Shown piece by piece: positions 22,391 through 33,259 of a stretch of 64,000 bases of DNA (its first letter is position 1; each line of letters opens with the position of its first letter). The notes under the pieces are model-generated. The model saw only the letters and a program-made list of their open reading frames with translations, had not been told where the DNA came from and did not search any database. This stretch comes from Clarkia xantiana subsp. parviflora. Lineage: Eukaryota; Streptophyta; Magnoliopsida; Myrtales; Onagraceae. The stretch covers positions 28,541,756 to 28,605,755 of the forward strand of contig JAPTYO010000009.1 in assembly GCA_036873135.1 (NCBI GenBank). The letters run 5' to 3'. The position numbers and the translations under genes are program-made.

Positions 22391-24169
22391 TCATTTTTAT
22401 CTAACGTGTATTGCACTTTTCGGTAAGATCGTCTCAACCTTCGCATGAGTTAGCGTTTAAAAAAAAAGATTTGATTCTATTTTTTGAGAAAATAGTTTAA
22501 ATGTGCAGTTGAGTGCGACCATTCGAGTTTAAACAAAGGACGAGAAAATATTTTTGAAAAAACTCTGTTTTTGAGCATTTGTCATGTGTTCGAGTCAGAT
22601 GGTGCACTCAGCAAACTCCATGATGATGCAAAACACCTTAGATCATAAATTTTGATTCTCATTTAAAAAAAGTAATCAAAATTATGATATGAATGATATT
22701 AGAGCTTTCAAAAAAGTCATGCATGATTTCTCGTATTCTCTAGACTGATTTTCATTCACTCTTTTCAGGTACCCTTGGTTAGGTATCCTGCACATACGAG
22801 TTATGCCGGCTAAATGGGGCAACAAAAAAGAACGTGCAGTCATCCAGTTGCACGAAGCACAAACTGCGCACTCGGGATATCCAACGCTCATGTACGATGA
22901 ATTGTACTTGATTTTTCCTTGAGATTTGAGTGTACCTACTCTTTTTGTAGATCAGACGACCACTTCGACGAGGTCGCATCCACGTGAAACGTGACTGCTT
23001 CAAAGAACTTCCATGTCAAAATTTCACCTACCATGTGTGGAATTCATACGTGTCCCCGAACCAAGCTGTACATCTGTTTTACGGCGAGGTCTAAACTAGT
23101 CGGCGGTAACCAAGGGGCATCTCCCATTGAGATAAGGCATGGAAAATATCAAGAGATCATTGAGGGTCCCCAGAAGATTCAATGTGCCGATCAATGATCA
23201 TTTGAGATGTCAAACAAATGAAGCATTATTGTTGGTGCCTTCCGTCAGAGGTCCAGGGGCATGTACTTTCCAGCCGGTGTTCATATACAAGTTGTGTTTT
23301 CTAGATGGAGCAGGAAAATCAGGACATGCAGAAGGGCTAGTCGCATAGCAAGCACATTGCCCACTATAAAAAAATTCAACACCTAGGTAAGAGAAGTTGT
23401 GATTATTTTTATCCTTGAAATTTGAATTTTTCCTTACTCATTGTTCAGCTTGGATAATCATCCAAATCAAATCCCCTGAAGAGCACATCTCGCACGCGGT
23501 CTTTTGCTTGCCGACCATTCTGATATCGACCGCCGAGTTTGTCTCAGATACTTCGGACAAGTTCCAAACCTCTGAAGCTTTACCTACCATCCGCGGCATT
23601 CCTCAACCAGATCACTCATCCAGTATGTGAAAAGCCTAACCCGATGGGTGCTAACCATGGGGCATCCTCCGTTAAGATCGAGCATATTAAAAAACGGGAA
23701 ATTATCAAGAAATGAAGAGATTATTCAAAGGGATCGAGAATCCCGTGAAGGTTGAATGTGCCGATAAACAAGCATATGAAAAGTCGAGAGAAGAAATCAT
23801 CATTTTCGATGTCTTCCATCGGATGGTACTCAACCCAAGACGTCGACATAATCAACTTGTTCTGACTCGAGTCATCATCAAGAAAAAGGTCATTTGTATT
23901 TGGAATTTTCAATCTGCCACTAAGGGCATGTAAATAATTGTTGTTAATTATTTTCGGTAAATTTATTTTTAAAAAAAAGCAAAAAAAAAAGCAAGAAAGC
24001 AAAAAAAGAAAAAATGCAAAAAAAAAAAAAAAAGAGAGAGAGAGAAATTCCCGCTAGGCAACCTAGGCAAAAAGATAGGGAGAGGGGTATGATTGAAAAC
24101 CCGCAGGGGCAGTCATGGCAAAAGGTGAGCTGAAAAAAGAGAGCAAAAAAAAAAAAACTCATTTTTCAT

Positions 24170-24830
24170 TAGGGTCACAGCCGCCCTTTAATCGGCTACA
24201 GAAAAATAAAGAGAGTGCTCATGCAAATTTTGTGAGAGCAGTGAAGAAATAGAAGGGTCACAGTTGTCCCTAAATCAACTACAAATAAAAAGGGTCACTA
24301 TCGTCCCTAAAACGACTATAAAGAAAGGGCCGCAGCCACCCTCCAAACGGCTACAAAAAAAAAAAAAGAGTGATCCCGTGATCCTTGTGAGGGTGGGAGA
24401 ATAAAAAAGGGCCACATCCACCCTTAAAATGGCTACACAAAAAAGGTGATCCCGCGAACCCGGTGAGGGCGGGAAAATAAAAGAAAGGGTCACAGTCGTC
24501 CCTCAAACGGCTACAGTCAAAAGAGCGATCTCGGAACATCGATGGCAGATATTAAGTGAAAGGACCACAACCACCCTCAAAATGGTTACATACAGAGAGT
24601 GTTTCCCGGATCAGAGACGAGGAATGAAGGGCCACAGCCACCCTCCAAATGGCTACAATCAAAAGAGCTCCCGCAACATTGAAGACGGTGAGAAAAGGGT
24701 CACAACCACCCTCCAAAGGGCTACAAATACTCCCGCATCGAGGCGGAAAATAAAGTACGGGTCACAGCCACCGTTTAATCGGCTACCAAATAAAGAGTGC
24801 TTCCGCTAGGTTGAAAACCCGAAAGGGCGG
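24170..24830. repeat. Tandem array B in the non-coding element
   Basis: About a dozen units of 45-65 bp share GGGTCACAGCCGCCCT...CGGCTACAAA. AAAGAG-type spacers and GATCCCG...GAGGGCGGG phrases separate them. It is followed by a nearly pure purine stretch (24950-25080). Confidence 0.75.
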
Positions 24831-25139
24831 CCTAGGCAAAATCAGGAAATGAGGGGCATGGTTGCAAATTCAGAAATTGCAATCATGGCAAAAGGAGAGA
24901 AAATAAACCGAGGGGCACGGTCGGAAATCTCTCAATCGGCCGTGGCAAAAGAAGAGAAAAAATAAAAATTCTAAAAAAAAAAAAAGAATAAGAAAAATAA
25001 AAAAGAAAAAAGAAAAATAAAAAAGAAAAAGGAAAAAGGAAAAAATAAAAAATAAAAAAGAAAAAAGAAGAAAGAAAAAGATCCCGCTAAGTTGTCGCAC
25101 CATGCGCAATTTAGGCAAAAAGTAGGGACAGACATTCGA

Positions 25140-26060
25140 GTCGTCAGGCCACTAGAAGTTCTTCTCCAACGGACGCCACTGGAGGCTCTTCACCGACGGA
25201 CACCACTAGAGGCTCTTCTCCGACATACGCCGCCAGAGGCATCGCCAAAGGGTCTCCGGTACGGTCTGACGTAGAGGTCTTCCGCCACCAGAGATATCAC
25301 CAGAGGTTTTCCGGTACGGTCTGACGTAGAGGTCTTCTGTTACCACTCGCCACTAGAGGCATCACCAAAGGTTCTCCGCTACGGTCTGACGTAGAGGTCT
25401 TTCGCCACCAGAGATATCACTAGAGGTTTTCCGGTACGGTCTGACGTAGAGGTTTTTCCGTTACCACTCGCCACTAGAGGCGTCACCAGAGGTTGTTGGT
25501 ACTGTCTGACGTAGAAGTCTTCTGTTACCAATCATCACCAAAGGTTTTACTTTATTGCACGCCACTGGAGGCTTTTCCTTGTCGCTTGCCACTGGAGGCA
25601 TCGTCGATTGAGGTTTTACTTTACTGCACGCCACTGGAGGCTTTTCCTTGTCGCTCGCCACTGGAGGCATCGTCGATTGAGGTTTTACTTTACTGCACGC
25701 CACTGGAGGCTTTTCTTTCCGCACGCCACTGGAGGCTTTTTCTTGTCGCTCGCCACTGGAGGCATCGTCGATCAAGGTTTTTCGTTACTGCACGCCACTG
25801 GAGGCTTTTCTTTTCCGTACGCCACTGGAGGCTTTTCGTTACTGCATGCCACTTGAGGCTTTACTTTCTGCACCGCCAATGGAGGCACTGCCAACAGGGG
25901 CACCGTCAATGAAGGCTTTACTTTTCCCCACTACCAATGGAGGCACTGCAAACAGGGGTTCCGCCGACGGAGGTTCTACTTTTTACATTGCCAACAGGGG
26001 CACGCTAATGGAGGCACCGCCAATAGGGGCACCGCCGACAAAGGCTCTACTTTTTTGCAT
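25140..26060. repeat. Tandem array C in the non-coding element
   Basis: Units of about 25-80 bp are built around CGCCACTGGAGGC and TTTTCCTTGTCGCT. Early units use ACGGTCTGACGTAGAGGTCTT. The repeats open long frames on both strands, which I treat as artefacts. Confidence 0.8.
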
Positions 26061-26204
26061 TTTCCAAAATAAGTCATGAGTTTCCTTGAATATTCAAAGA
26101 CTCAAAAGAAAGACAGACTTCTCGTCCAAAATTCGGTGTTTCCTTGTCTTTGGACGAATACCCTCGAACATGTTCTACGGGAATTCGCCCAAAGAGGGGC
26201 AAAC

Positions 26205-27258
26205 TGTAAACACCTAATTTTGGACTACGCGCGACATGTGTGACGTGTGGCGCGCTAAATGAGGAAATGTCTAAATATGACAAGTCGCGAAGCTTCCAAG
26301 AATGGCTCCTGCAAAATTAGGATAGTTATATGTATTTATTGCAGAGTATATTTTCTGAATATTTGTATTTAATGTTCATAATATTTAGCATTTATTAGGA
26401 GAATAAATCAATGTAATTTACTGCTTAATTAGACTAGACCTATGTACTATATATAGGGGTATAATCTACATTGTAAAGGGGGAATAAAAAAAGAGCAGGT
26501 GTTGAAAAGAAGAAGAGATTTGTCATGGTTACAGTACATAGTCGATATACATTCATATAGATATACATACGTATTATTGTATCTATCTACATATATTATT
26601 GTTGTTAGTTTATAGTTTATACAGGGTGGAAACGTAGACATACAGTTAGCAAATATCGATATCAGCCCCGAGCTAGATTTCCCATGCACTCCTTCGCCAC
26701 CACGCTCTCCGCCGGAAGCCGTTATCCAGTCGACCACACTTCATCTCCCTACTATACCTCCCTGACCGGTCATCTTTGTGGTTCCACTCCACTAGGATTT
26801 TAGCAAATCGAAGCAGGTAATGTGTATATATATATTATTATATACTACTGACATGAAAAGTTGTTGTACCAATTTGTAATGGCTAGTCTACCAGATTAGT
26901 TATTGTGCATATCGTAAATAATTGTAATGATTTTCTTTACTACTTGTTCATTGTCAAATTTTTATTATAAATATGCATATAATAGGATAATTAGTTGTAT
27001 AATTAAATACTAAAAGGGGCAAATTTAAGGGAATAGAGTAACGAAAGGACGATATTATTACCATGTGTTTCAATTCATAATAGAAACCCCGAATCCGAAT
27101 TTCTGTTCGTAGACCCATTTTAGACCTAGGTGTTAAATTTATTATTCCCTAGGTAATTTAGGTTTCTAGTTAGCCTAATAATTAACTAGTGGCGACTCTT
27201 TCTAAATTCACGTTTTCAAAACGTCGTAATCGCCTTAGGTCAGATTTTAGGTCCGACA
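26205..27258 (+). repeat. 3' LTR of the non-coding element
   Basis: 1054 bp, preceded by the polypurine stretch and followed by the duplicated ATGAG. Its end TAGGTCCGACA matches the diverged LTR end at 8826. Confidence 0.92.
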
Positions 27259-28345
27259 ATGAGATGTTCAAACATGTGCTTCTAACAAAAAATATGGAAA
27301 CAAATCAAATTATCTGACTGAAAGTGCAGTTCCACATAAGATGATTCCAGATTTCTATTTCTTCTCCACAAAGAGGGCATAATGGGTTAAATGTTAGAAT
27401 ACGTCGATGAAGATTAGATCTCATATCTAATCCTCCAGAACATCCCTTCCAGAAAAATATCTTAACTTTAGGAATTAATTTAGAAGACCAAAGTTTATTC
27501 CAAAAGTTGAGACTTGCAATCGTAGGGGGTGCCGAGGTTGAACCATATTTTGAATTATGCTCCAAAGTAGAGAGAAGACGATAACCAGACTTAACTGAGT
27601 AAATTCCAGATGATTCTGGAGCCTAGTAAAGTTTATCTTGTATGGAAAAAAGTGGTAAATAGATTTTTTGGATTGAAGCCACCAGAACTGGATGAAGAGT
27701 TTCTTGAAGAAGATGTAAGTTCCAAGAAGAATTATGGGGTTAAAGAAATCATTAACCTTGATCTGTTGGAGATGATGTGGCTGGTGTGGATGAGGGTTAG
27801 AAGCTTGCCCAGTCCACTCCCCAAAGAGGGTATGTTTGGATCCCATGGGTCAGTCCATAAATTAATAGAGTGACCATTACACACGAACCATCTTGCCCCA
27901 AGTAAAAGAAGTTGCCTCAACTGAATGAGAGTTCTTCAGACCATGCTAAGGTATGGTCTTGTTTTGCAAGTAAAGAAGGACTCCTGTGAGAGGTACTTCA
28001 ATCTTAGACAGTGTGCCCATAAGGAATCTGTTGAAGTTAGGAGAAGCCAAATCTGTTTAATCAAGAGGGCATTGTTTTGATGGAATGTATTTTTGAATCA
28101 TAACCCTCTAGAGATTTGCTAAGAGTAAGCTTATGCCAAGCTATCCAAGGGTTACAGCTTTTGCCAAGATGATATTTCTACCAGAAATTCTGGAGGACGG
28201 ATTCAATTTTTTGGTGGATATGGAGAGGTAATTTAATGCATGACATCGTATAGATAAGAATAGATGAGGTTATTGCTTTGATCAATATTTCTTTGCCAGT
28301 TTGAGTAAGAAATTTTACATCCATCCTAGGACACTGTATATATAT
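27259..28345 (-). pseudogene. L1-type LINE remnant: RT C-terminus and zf-RVT domain
   Basis: On the minus strand a conserved LINE order is visible through several stops and frameshifts. First comes TGKEILIKAITSSILIYTMSC with KLPLHIHQKIE (about 28330-28220). Then GARWFVCNGHSINLWTDPW (about 27890-27835). Then the zinc-binding domain FWNKLWSSKLIPKVKIFFWK...CPLCGEEIEIWNHLMWNC (27500-27320). The remnant stops at the LTR-element junction and resumes at 19798. It is not functional. Confidence 0.8.
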
Positions 28346-28655
28346 AGTAAATTTAAAACTCCATTTTGAACAAAGAAGTTGATAGTACTATATACTAGAT
28401 AACTTACACTAGCATATAAATAAATTTGAAAAACAATATATCAATAAGCATAAAATAAATATAGATTGTATAAATACATTATTAATCATTTGTCAATATA
28501 TATAATATTATTTTCAATTTAATATATATATACAATTTCAAAAAATAAAATAAAACATCCCTATTTTTTAGGCCACTTAAATATCTGTAATTAAATATCA
28601 ACAAATAGTTACAGTAAAATATATTAATTAAGATTATTATACTATTATTTATTTT

Positions 28656-28717
<62 letters not shown>

Positions 28718-28831
28718 TATATGGGTAAAATTATTATTTATTAATTTTGCAATAATGCATTATTAATGAGGTAAAATATTTGATATATTTTAAAGTTAAA
28801 AAATTCTCATGAAAATATATTAGTATTAAAA
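28346..28831. other. AT-rich intergenic DNA, no gene seen
   Basis: Very AT-rich sequence with only short broken frames, containing a TA microsatellite near its centre. Confidence 0.6.
28659..28719. repeat. (TA)n microsatellite
   Basis: About 60 bp of nearly pure TA dinucleotides, read directly. Confidence 0.95.
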
Positions 28832-29340
28832 TCTATAATAGTATATTAATTCGGCTGCTGAAGCGTTCTCTGTGGACATTTTGCACAGTCAGCGTTTTCT
28901 AATTCAATCGAAGCTCTACAAATATAGATACAAAATATTGATTAATTGCAAATTAAGAAATATTTTCACGTCATATTTTAGACTGTAGGTAAAATAAAGA
29001 AATAATTAATTAAAAATTTCTACTTAAATATATTATCTATACATTTTGGTTACGGAATATCCATAAGCCGTCACATAAGCAACACGTATATAGAATAAAA
29101 AAATAATAATATTAATCAGCGAAGTTCAAAGTTTTTTTTTTTTTTTTTTATTGTTTTCCTATCTTTCCAAATGATTATTATTAATATCACGTTATCTATA
29201 AAATTAGTAATTTTTTTAATATAATAATAGACAATATATGTATATAGTAATGTAACATTTAATCTAACAATATTACGTTGTTATAGATACAAAAATAAAT
29301 ATATATTATAAATAAATAAAAATATAGATATTATAATAAA
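28832..29340 (+). mobile_element. Helitron 5' segment, partial
   Basis: It starts TCTATAATAGTATATTAATTC after an A and aligns for about 280 bp with the start of the Helitron candidate at 33260. Shared blocks include CAGTCAGCGTTT, AAATATAGATACAAAATATTGATT, TCTATACA and CATAAGC. The alignment fades before 29340. No matching 3' end on this strand was found nearby. Confidence 0.5.
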
Positions 29341-29690
29341 CTAGATGGCTTACCCGCGCGTTGCGCGGTGATTATTTGTGTTATAAATTTTTTGAGATAT
29401 TATGAAAATTGATTTGATTTTGATAATTAATTTTGTTGATCTATATGTTTTGAAATAATTTATTTAAAACAAATGAAACACTAATAAACTAATTTTAGCG
29501 TATATATAACACTTTAATTTATATAATTCCATCTTAACGGAACATCTTATGCAACATGTTTGAACATATATTCTATTTATTAGTTAATAGGTTTATTCTT
29601 ATCACATTAAAATTTATTAGGTATTTGGCCCAATTAGCCTTAATTGACAATTACCTATTTAAACTAATGTAATTCCCTTAATTAACGGGC
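29341..29690 (-). mobile_element. Helitron 3' terminus, minus strand
   Basis: On the minus strand a hairpin CCGCGC-AAC-GCGCGG (29368-29354) is followed by GGTAAGCCAT and CTAG (29344-29341), then T. This is the hairpin plus CTRR end of plant Helitrons. The DNA to its right (to about 29690) is AT-rich and non-coding. Its 5' end is not identified. Confidence 0.5.
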
Positions 29691-29695
29691 TCCTA

Positions 29696-30335
29696 TTACA
29701 GCACCACGCCACCATATGCTAACAGACAAATCACCAAGGTAATGAACCCTGAGTCGTTAATGTATTGGATGCGATAGAAGCATCGAAAGAGAGTAAGGGA
29801 ATAAGCCCATGATTCTTTACCACACAACAACCTGAATCCAACCCAAGCCCGAATGGCTGACGGTGCTAAACGAATAAGGGAAATCACATAATAAGCATAA
29901 AGCTCTTTGAACCCCGCACAATATGGGAAACGCAACCCCGCCTTGACCTGATGGATATACACAGCCACCATCCCATCAGGAGGTTCGGTGATTGTGGTAC
30001 GACGATCGCGGTCGGGCAACGAAAATGGAAATGTGGGCTGGTCTAAGGCACAAAGCCTGGTCGTCTTAACATATAGACTAAACTCTTGCCTCCTCAAGAT
30101 TTTCTCGGAGCAGTCCATGAGATAATGCTCTGAACGATGAAGAAAAGCCATCTCAGCCTCCCAAGTCGGAATCAGAATCCGACTCATGATCGAGGACCTT
30201 GGGAACATAATCTAAACTGAGGTCGGGATCGGGAAAATGTTTCCCCAAATAATACTTAGTATATTCGGTAATAACGAAAGAAGATGGCTAAGAGGAACCA
30301 CCACGGGAAGCCTTAGAAGAATATGTCTTACTCAT
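29696..30335 (-). pseudogene. Antisense ORF (transposase-28-like) of the plus-strand Tat-like element
   Basis: The minus-strand start at 30335 gives MSKTYSSKASRGGSS followed by a TAG. The same frame continues to LDHESDSDSDLGG. After a frameshift the frame to 29696 gives PPDGMVAVYIHQVKAGLRFP and LIRLAPSAIRAWVGFRLL. These lines resemble the plant putative transposon protein domain (PF04195-like, from memory) common in antisense ORFs of Tat elements. The function is unknown. One stop and one frameshift make this copy broken. Confidence 0.6.
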
Positions 30336-31808
30336 GATGATCAGGGAACGGTATCACCTCTTCTTAATCCGCTAATACCCGGAAACTTCAAAGAACCTCC
30401 TGCCAACAAAAAGGGAGGAACGGGCGACAACACATCAGAAACCACCAACCATGATAGACATGTGAAAAAGCAATCTACACACTAAGGCGGCAAGAAAGCC
30501 CTTAAAAGCAACCTACCCAAGAATGTATCCCAAAATGCATGGAAATCAAATGCTTACTAAGGGGGCAAAGACACATGCATGGATAATAAGTACTCATCAT
30601 GGGAAGGGTTATAAGGCATATGCCACCATAAAATGCTCACAAAAGGGGGACAAGAAAAACTACCCATACATGGAAGGACCAAACACCAATAACAAGCTAT
30701 GTATTGACTACACAAGCATGAGGTGACCTAGACAAAGCCCTTAGGCACCAAGAAAACAAGAAACCACCAATTCCTAAGTGAATAACACCAATATTAAGTT
30801 CGTAAAATCGAATGCTCACCTCAAAGGGGCACCAAGATCAACAACAAGAGGTAATCCTCTATCCTACAATCAAAAATGAAAATGAAACACCTGAATTATC
30901 TATGGCAAGCTCTAGCTTTTACAGTAAGTGAAATGAGAATACCTAATTAGCAAGCCGGGTCAAAAAGGCACAAACCGAGGACAAATCGGACCTAACCGAT
31001 AGCTGGACCGGTCCAACCCACCACCACCGGAGCCGCTACCTGCCGTCGGAGCTGCTGCCCGTCACCGGAGATGTCCGCCGCAGAAGAGATCGAGCCCGCC
31101 TCGATCATGCCACCAAGAAGGACGCCCACGACGCTGCTGTCCGCCTTCCCTCCGTCCGCCGATCGCCGAAGCCTCCACCGCCCAAAGCTTCCATCGCTCG
31201 AGATGGTGCCGCCTCAGCTCCCTTCGCCGTGAGCTGAGCTGCCACACCTCCTCCCCTCTCCGGCCAAGAGAAGCAATCGGGTCGTGTCCTCCTAATCAAA
31301 CCAAAATCGAACCTAGTTGAGCTCCATCTAAGATATGGTGACTTGATTAGGTAGCAAAATTGAAAATGGAAGTAGAGAAGGAAACCTAGGTCTAAAGAAA
31401 GATAAGTACTCTAGAAAAGTGGAGGCGGAGGAAAATAATGAAGGAAAACCTATAGCATTTCTTATAAAAGGATATGTTAGGGGTTTTTTTTTCTTCCAAA
31501 AAAACTCTAATAAAAAGAAGACGTGAATAAAAGGACACAGTCCAAAGGCTAAGTAAAACGAGACCAATACTCGTAATTCTTACCCCTATACGATATTTAT
31601 ATCAAAATGTATAAGTTTGTTTGAATTAACAAATAACATTTTGTATATCCAGCTTCTTTAAACAGGGGGCAAGGAAAATTACAGCGTTCCACAAGTACTC
31701 AATAAAGGTCGGGATCGTCATTAAGGTACATCTCACAACTCGCTTGGGCGATACTCCGCAAAAATATAGTCAAGTAAAGGTTAAACCATTTCTTGACTCG
31801 GGGGTAAA
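30336..31808. other. Region between antisense ORF and 3' LTR
   Basis: It is A-rich at 30400-30940. A GC-rich patch at 30960-31290 is dominated by GCC/CCG triplets. AT-rich DNA follows to the polypurine tract. I see no convincing gene. Open frames in the GC patch lack family motifs. Confidence 0.45.
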
Positions 31809-32965
31809 TGTTGGATATACGCCCAAGCTATCACAAATTGGGCCCTTTTAATTAGGCCACGTTCGATTATATTTCGAAACTTTGGAAAACGGACACCCAA
31901 GACTCAAAACACTTAGGCCCAAAAAACACTTAGGCCGAAAAAACATCCCGAGTGGCGAAACCCACTCGGGAAGGCCCCGAGCGGAGCTCCCGGGTAACCC
32001 GAGTGCTCCACTAGGGGTACCCACCCGGGTACCCCCCTTCACCTGGACGAGTTTACACGTCCTGACCCTTTACCCTGGACGATATTTTGCCCGGGGGTCG
32101 CCCTTGGAGGCCATATTTGAGACTAGGGGGTAAACGAGTCAAGCCACTCGTGAGCTACTCGAGATCGGCTCGGTTGATATTCGAATTTGACTCGGTAAAT
32201 TTCGAGTCGAGTCGATTCGAGCTTTTATTGAAGCCGAGTACGAGTTCAATAGTACTCGACTCGAGAGGCTCGCGAGCCTTATAGAGCTTTTTTATATTGC
32301 CTATCCGAGTCGAGTTCGAGTTCGAGCTCGAGTTTATTCGAGCTTTTCATAATATTATATATTTATATATAAACAATTCAAGTCGAGTTCGAGCTCCCAA
32401 AAACCTAATCGAGTCGAGTTCGAGCTCTAGCTAAGGTGCACCATTTATGATTAAATTGAATTTTAAACTTGTCGAGCCGAGCTCGAACTCGTTGAGTATT
32501 GAATCGAGTCGAGCTCGAGCTCGAGCTTGAAAATTTTAGGCTCGCCCGAGCTCGAGTATAGTGAGTCGAGTCGAGTCGAGCTTGCCATACTCGGCTCGAC
32601 TCGGCTCGTTTACACCCCTATTTGAGACACTTAAACCATAAAACTTACCTACGTTTGAACCGAGGTCAAGTACACTATATTTACGGTCAAGTACAATTTA
32701 TATTACCAAAATGCAATAACCGGATCGGAAAAACACCGAAACTGGAGCAGTTCAATAGGAACTCTATAAATAGAGCTTTCCACCCCTCATTTGAATGTAA
32801 TCAATATCTCTCAAAGCTTACTAACTTTATCTCTCTAAGCTCATACTCATTTAAGCATCAGAGTGGGCTTACCGGGAACGCCCCGATGCCCATTTGCAGG
32901 TACAAGAGAGGAAATGAGCGGGAACTCGAAGAAAGAAGGCCCACGAAGAGACCGTGTGCAAACAC
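31809..32965 (+). repeat. 3' LTR of the plus-strand Tat-like element, with nested MITE
   Basis: It starts TGTTGGATATACGCCC after a polypurine tract and ends near GTGTGCAAACA(CA) at 32964-32966. A TATA box (CTATAAATAG) lies at about 32763-32772. The LTR is interrupted by a 497-bp hAT MITE, so its own length is about 650 bp. The start resembles that of the LTR at 58849. Confidence 0.65.
32124..32620. mobile_element. hAT-type MITE nested in the LTR
   Basis: The ends are TAGGGGGTAAACGAG and CTCGTTTACACCCCTA, flanked by an exact 8-bp duplication TTTGAGAC (32116-32123, 32621-32628). The interior is rich in CGAGTCGAG/GAGCTCGAG motifs. Non-coding. Confidence 0.9.
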
Positions 32966-33259
32966 ACTCTTACACCCTTAATAGCTTCCACAATGATTTT
33001 GCATAAATTGTCATGTAGACATTATGTACAGCTAAAGTAATAAGTAAAGTTAAGACACTCATAAATAATATTTTCTCTCAAATAGTTTTACTTAACTATA
33101 TTCTTTAAATATATTTTATTATTAAAATACTCAACAACCATCAATAAGATATTACATTAATTAAAAAATGAATTAATTTATAATTAAAAATTGGTTATGT
33201 AATACATAGTATATTCCTTAAATTTAAAGAATATGTTATGTAAAAATATGTGAGTCCCA
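32966..33259. other. AT-rich spacer, no gene
   Basis: The first 40 bp (CACCCTTAATAGCTTCCACA) resemble 33778-33810 inside the Helitron candidate, so part of this may be Helitron-derived. The rest is AT-rich. Confidence 0.4.

Larger units (their letters stand above)
19799..27258 (+). mobile_element. Complete non-coding LTR retroelement (LARD-like), 7.46 kb
   Basis: Two direct LTRs (19799-20851 and 26205-27258) begin TGTAAACACCTAATTTTGG. They are flanked by an exact 5-bp duplication ATGAG (19794-19798 and 27259-27263). A PBS-like site TGGCGACTCTGCTGGGGA lies at 20855-20872 and a polypurine stretch AAAGAGGGGCAAAC just before the 3' LTR. The 5.3-kb interior has no gag or pol. It consists of tandem arrays and A- or purine-rich DNA. 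It must depend on enzymes from an autonomous partner. The PBS type suggests a Tat/Ogre-like partner (inference). Confidence 0.92.
29691..32965 (+). mobile_element. Tat-like LTR element, 3' part only, plus strand
   Basis: A 3' LTR (31809 to about 32965) has a TATA box and is preceded by a polypurine tract (TGACTCGGGGGTAAA). To its left lies an antisense ORF about 1.47 kb from the LTR. That is the same order and nearly the same spacing as in the element entering at the right end of the window. gag and pol are missing. The left end near 29690 is a truncation. Confidence 0.6.

Noticed and set aside
25461..25912. Long repeat-rich ORFs on both strands
   Set aside because: They follow the tandem unit CGCCACTGGAGGC. 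Frames stay open because the unit lacks stops.
30960..31290. A captured GC-rich gene exon
   Set aside because: Biased GCC/CCG triplets give open frames, but no conserved motif or splice structure is visible.
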